Source: Ectobius pallidus (taxonomy: Eukaryota; Arthropoda; Insecta; Blattodea; Ectobiidae). From it: a stretch of 64,000 nt of DNA. Shown here piece by piece: positions 61,208-64,000 of the stretch (position 1 is its first letter; each line of letters begins with the position of its first letter). The notes beneath the pieces are model-generated. The model was not told the DNA's origin and made no database searches. It was given only the letters and a program-made list of their open reading frames with translations. The stretch lies in NCBI GenBank assembly GCA_964059195.1, contig CAXKWD010000009.1:43557160-43621159 (forward strand), given 5' to 3'. The translations under genes and the position numbers were made by a program.

Positions 61208-61766
61208 GGTCCCCCGAAACAATGTTGTATATCACTTTTCATAACTTTTCACAAACTGAAAAAAACGTGCTGTACCAATTTATACAGTTTAATTCTGCCT
61301 ATTTTGTGGTAATTGTATTTTTCCATACTACTTTATATTATATGTGAGGTGCATTGCGCCTTCAGAAAATATCATTTTTGCTTTACAAGGAGCAGAATCC
61401 ACATTCTCCATGAAATAATGTTGTATATCAGTTCAGTATCAAAACGTTGTATATAAAAACACTAATATTTACTATCACATTAATCAAATTAATACAAGAA
61501 TATGTTACATATATAACAACTAGTTGTATTTGACAAGACATTTTGCATTTTCCATCACTAAACAATATCATAATCATCCAATTAATATACATTCACACTT
61601 GCTGAAACACAAAGTTTGATGGATTTGTAGTACAATCCGTGAAAGAACAAAGAAATGAACATTAATGAATTGAGCTATTAAGAAGAGTTGTCATATCTTA
61701 TAATTTTTTTGTTTTTAATTTATTGTTGGCAATGATTCATAAAATCCGCGGTAACATGGCTTCATG

Positions 61767-63322
61767 TTAATCCGCGGTAACATGAACACATTGCCATGAG
61801 GTCCTTTTTTCAGCTGAAATGGGGAGCCATTCAGAATACAATGATGGGAAAGTTATAAGAGGTTTTGGCAACTTAATGTGAGCCTGGTTACCTCGTTTCC
61901 TTTTTAAGAGAGAGTAACGATTCCATGGTTGAAGCACATTGTGACTAGCTCTCACAGAAATTGCTTCTGGATCATCTGAAGTAAGTTTCAACCACATAAC
62001 CTGTGTTATTTTGAGTTCAGGATTCCGTACCATGTCTGCTTCTATCAGACTTAAATCTACAAAATCACTCTGATCCATCTGGTGAACTACAAAAGGTCTT
62101 ATAAGACATGCCTCAGCTATCACGTATTGCCACTCATCTGGAACCATTAACTTACATCTAGGTTTTTTCTTTTTTCAATAAGGGCAAAATCCCTATCACA
62201 GGGCAAAAAACTATGCCCTGAAACTAGAAATGTTTGCTCAATTTGAGAAAAGTAACCTACATGCATCAGATACCTGTACAGTGCAATCATCCGCCAGTTA
62301 TTATTTTAGCCTACACAGCGGTCCGACCACACTATAACCTTCCTTTCTTTATGAGGTAGCGGTTGAAATGTAGATGTAATGTATTTGAACATGCATGATG
62401 CGATTTCAGCCGATCCCCGTTTAGCGAGAGGTTCATTGTAGCCAGTCCTGTGCCCATATCATGAATTGCTAAATTATAAGAAGATAGTTGCCTTTGATAA
62501 TATACGCTGGAGTGTCTTAATGTGGGACATGATAAAACCTGCTGTAGATCTACACATAATACAACATAATTTGCACTTGTCTTGGCCATCTCTGTGTCAC
62601 TCTTTAGTGTTGCATAAGCTAATTCAGCTTTGCGATGGTGAAGTTCACTCTGATGTTGAATTCCCTGCAGTTGCTCACTGGTATCTGCTTGAACAAGCTG
62701 TATGAATAGTTGATCACAGTGCTTACACGTATCAGACCGAGGAACACCAAATGACATATTGAAATCCGATCTAAAAATATCTTCATATAAATGCCTGCTT
62801 ACATAAACATCAGGAGACTTGTCTTTGAATAATCTGTACATTTTACTCAAATTAAAGTGTGTTGGTAAATATTCAGATGTACTGTCCTTACGACTGTAGT
62901 GACTTTCTTGTCTGGGGAAACTACTAATGTGGTGCCTTATCATATCTTTCAAGTCAGCAGCCACTGAATGTGGTCTATTTGAGTGTTTACCACGCAGATC
63001 TGTAGGAATCTGAACTCCATTTTTCTTTTTCCCTTGAAGAACTTGTAATCTTCGTGGTGATACAGATCACACAATGTTTTCATGCAAACTTCAATTTCAC
63101 TGTGGCCAACTGTAATGAAGTATCTGAAAGTGCATTTCCTCCTTGATGTTTCATCACTGTTATTGCCTCGCCTCTTCACCGGTTCCATAATCTGTATACT
63201 CTTATATAAAAACTGTGACTGTAGTCAAAAGCATAAAATTCATCGTATAATGTCTTCTTTTGCTGAATAGAAAGGATGGCACAGCCCCTCTTGAAACATC
63301 CTTTAGGATTGCAAACACGCCC
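61767..63322 (-). pseudogene. DUF7869-like protein, exon 2 (main exon), broken
   Basis: Exon 2 starts after an acceptor TTGTTTTAG and reads GRVCNPKGCFKRGCAIL, then (other frame) PVKRRGNNSDETSRRKC, LRGKHSNRPHSV, ISSFPRQESHYSRKDSTSE and FNLSKMYRLFKDK. A Cys pair follows in FGVPRSDTCKHCDQLF, then VVLCVDLQQVLSCP, SYNLAIHDMGTG, VWSDRCVG-stop-NNNW, and GHSFLPCDRDFALIEKRKN. The C-terminal part is VPDEWQYVIAEACLIRPFVV to VHVTAD (stop 61767-61769). The order matches, by memory, the arthropod multi-copy family with the DUF7869 domain. The three Asp motifs (VDLQQ, WSDRC, DRDF) are in the order of an RNase H-like DDE core; that is inference. Lesions: frameshifts near 63190, 63065, 62345 and 62160, and TAA at 62306-62308. 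Confidence 0.72.
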
Positions 63323-63643
63323 CTAAAACAAGAGAATATTATTAAATAATAATAATAATAATGTTGATGATGTTTAAACACGTCTATCCAGCAATATTAT
63401 GAACGGAAGACACAAACAAGGAAGCAAAGAAAGACGGAACATAACCTATATTGACTTAAAATGAATTGTTTCTTACTTTTGTTTCGTAGTCATAGTAGCA
63501 CTCACAGTTACATAAATAGAAACACAATCACATACGTGCAGATCCACAAAAAAACAGAGATAAATCCTTTACAGGGGAAAAAATGAAATACAAAACGCTT
63601 ATAAGTTACCATTGTGATTGATATACAACATTGTTAGACTTAC
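63323..63643 (-). other. Intron of the DUF7869-like gene
   Basis: A 321-base GT-AG intron: donor GAG/GTAAGT at 63643-63638 and acceptor TTGTTTTAG ending at 63323. It is phase 0 and separates ..LHPNE from GRVCNP... One copy of the TGATATACAACATT motif (63619-63632) lies about 10 bases inside the donor side. Confidence 0.7.
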
Positions 63644-63831
63644 CTCATTGGGATGCAATTTTCCATCAACCTGTCTTCCTCTAGACGAAATATATGGTTT
63701 GCCACTATTCCTTACGGTAGAACCTTTCTCACATTATTTTTCCACTTATCAGCATTCACTTTACGTTTCTTTCCTTTATTGTTAGCTTTTTGGCCACTCG
63801 GAGATATAACGAGGCTATTGATGTCCGCCAT
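63644..63831 (-). pseudogene. DUF7869-like protein, exon 1 with start codon
   Basis: The ATG at 63831-63829 lies in CCAAGATGGCGG, a strong eukaryotic initiation context. It encodes MADINSLVISPSGQKANNKG and a basic stretch KKRKVNADKWKNNVRKVL that could act as a nuclear localisation signal. A frameshift near 63720 (before RNSGKPYISSRGRQVDG) puts the second half in another frame, ending LHPNE at the splice donor. The K/W/N-rich start and GKxY-type segment fit the N-terminus of the family as I recall it. A motif copy (63838-63852) lies just upstream, within the likely promoter or 5' UTR. Confidence 0.68.
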
Positions 63832-63837
63832 CTTGGC

Positions 63838-63997
63838 GTGATATACAACATTCTTTCACGGGAGCTGTTTTTCAAAAGTTTACCACGCTGTCAATAGATG
63901 GCATTAAGTGCATTTACTATGTCATTCCATTACAGTGATGATATACAACATTATTACATGGAAAACTCAACTTGGTCAAAAAGTGATATACAACATT
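63838..63997 (-). promoter_or_regulatory. Cluster of three TGATATACAACATT motifs upstream of the gene
   Basis: Near-identical 14-15-base motifs at 63838-63852, 63939-63952 and 63983-63997, all in one orientation, lie upstream of the start codon. Two are preceded by GTG exactly as in the left-end copies. They may serve as transposase-binding sites and could also influence transcription of the gene. Confidence 0.7.
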
Positions 63998-64000
63998 GTT

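Larger units (their letters stand above)
61208..64000 (-). mobile_element. Candidate DNA transposon carrying a DUF7869-like gene
   Basis: The spliced gene at 61767-63831 is bracketed by copies of one motif in opposite orientation. AATGTTGTATATCAC occurs at 61221-61235, AATGTTGTATATCA at 61417-61430, and a weaker AACGTTGTATATA at 61443-61455. The complement TGATATACAACATT occurs at 63619-63632, 63839-63852, 63939-63952 and 63984-63997. The outermost copies extend as inverted repeats (AACAATGTTGTATATCACTT on the left, its complement ending at 64000 on the right). This fits terminal and subterminal transposase-binding sites. The right terminus may lie outside the window; the left boundary (GGGTCCCCCGAAAC at about 61208) is a guess and no target duplication can be checked. 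Confidence 0.6.

Overview
The window looks like intergenic DNA from a large, AT-rich, repeat-packed arthropod (most likely insect) genome. I see no intact host gene, no bacterial-type operon, no rRNA, no CRISPR array and no convincing functional tRNA. What can be supported is a dense mosaic of decayed mobile elements in AT-rich filler with many (AAT)n/(ATT)n microsatellites. The insect call rests on the element types present (BEL/Pao, Jockey-like ORF1, hAT-like and Tc1/mariner-like miniature elements, Helitrons with TC...CTAG ends, tRNA-headed SINEs) and on two broken genes of families I recall as multi-copy in arthropods. The palindrome TAGGCCTA is strongly over-represented.

Layout. 1-4.1 kb: unassigned filler. 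4.1-5.4 kb: a SINE with perfect target-site duplications (TSDs) and a fragment of the same family. 6.3-7.5 kb: Jockey-like LINE ORF1 remnant (minus). 7.8-8.2 kb: hAT-like miniature element. 8.8-9.5 kb: a 710-bp foldback element flanked by TA. 9.5-16.8 kb: mostly featureless. 16.8-20.3 kb: two copies of an unnamed GTCT-tract repeat, one copy of a 0.4-kb TA-flanked miniature family (second copy inverted at 29.8 kb), and two SINEs. 22.1-23.3 kb: LINE reverse-transcriptase 3' end split by an A-rich tract. 23.7-27 kb: hAT-like element with a perfect 8-bp TSD, microsatellites and a terminal-inverted-repeat element. 28.2-28.8 kb: degraded coding remnant. 33.7-35.3 kb: tandem Helitron array. 35.7-44.4 kb: six SINE copies (one nested in another) and a foldback miniature element.

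45.6-52.9 kb holds the largest element, a nearly complete but inactivated BEL/Pao LTR retrotransposon: 5' LTR truncated, gag-protease-RT-RNase H-integrase recognisable but frameshifted, and a 242-bp miniature transposon inside the 3' LTR. 56.0-57.3 kb is a second Helitron. 58.3-59.3 kb carries a frameshifted gene of an uncharacterised arthropod family.

The most interesting segment is 61.2 kb to the window end. A spliced gene (two exons, GT-AG intron) resembling DUF7869-type arthropod proteins lies between oppositely oriented clusters of the motif GTGATATACAACATT. This is the layout of an autonomous DNA transposon whose protein has three Asp-containing motifs in an RNase H-like order. This copy is broken by frameshifts and a stop, and its right end may run past the window.
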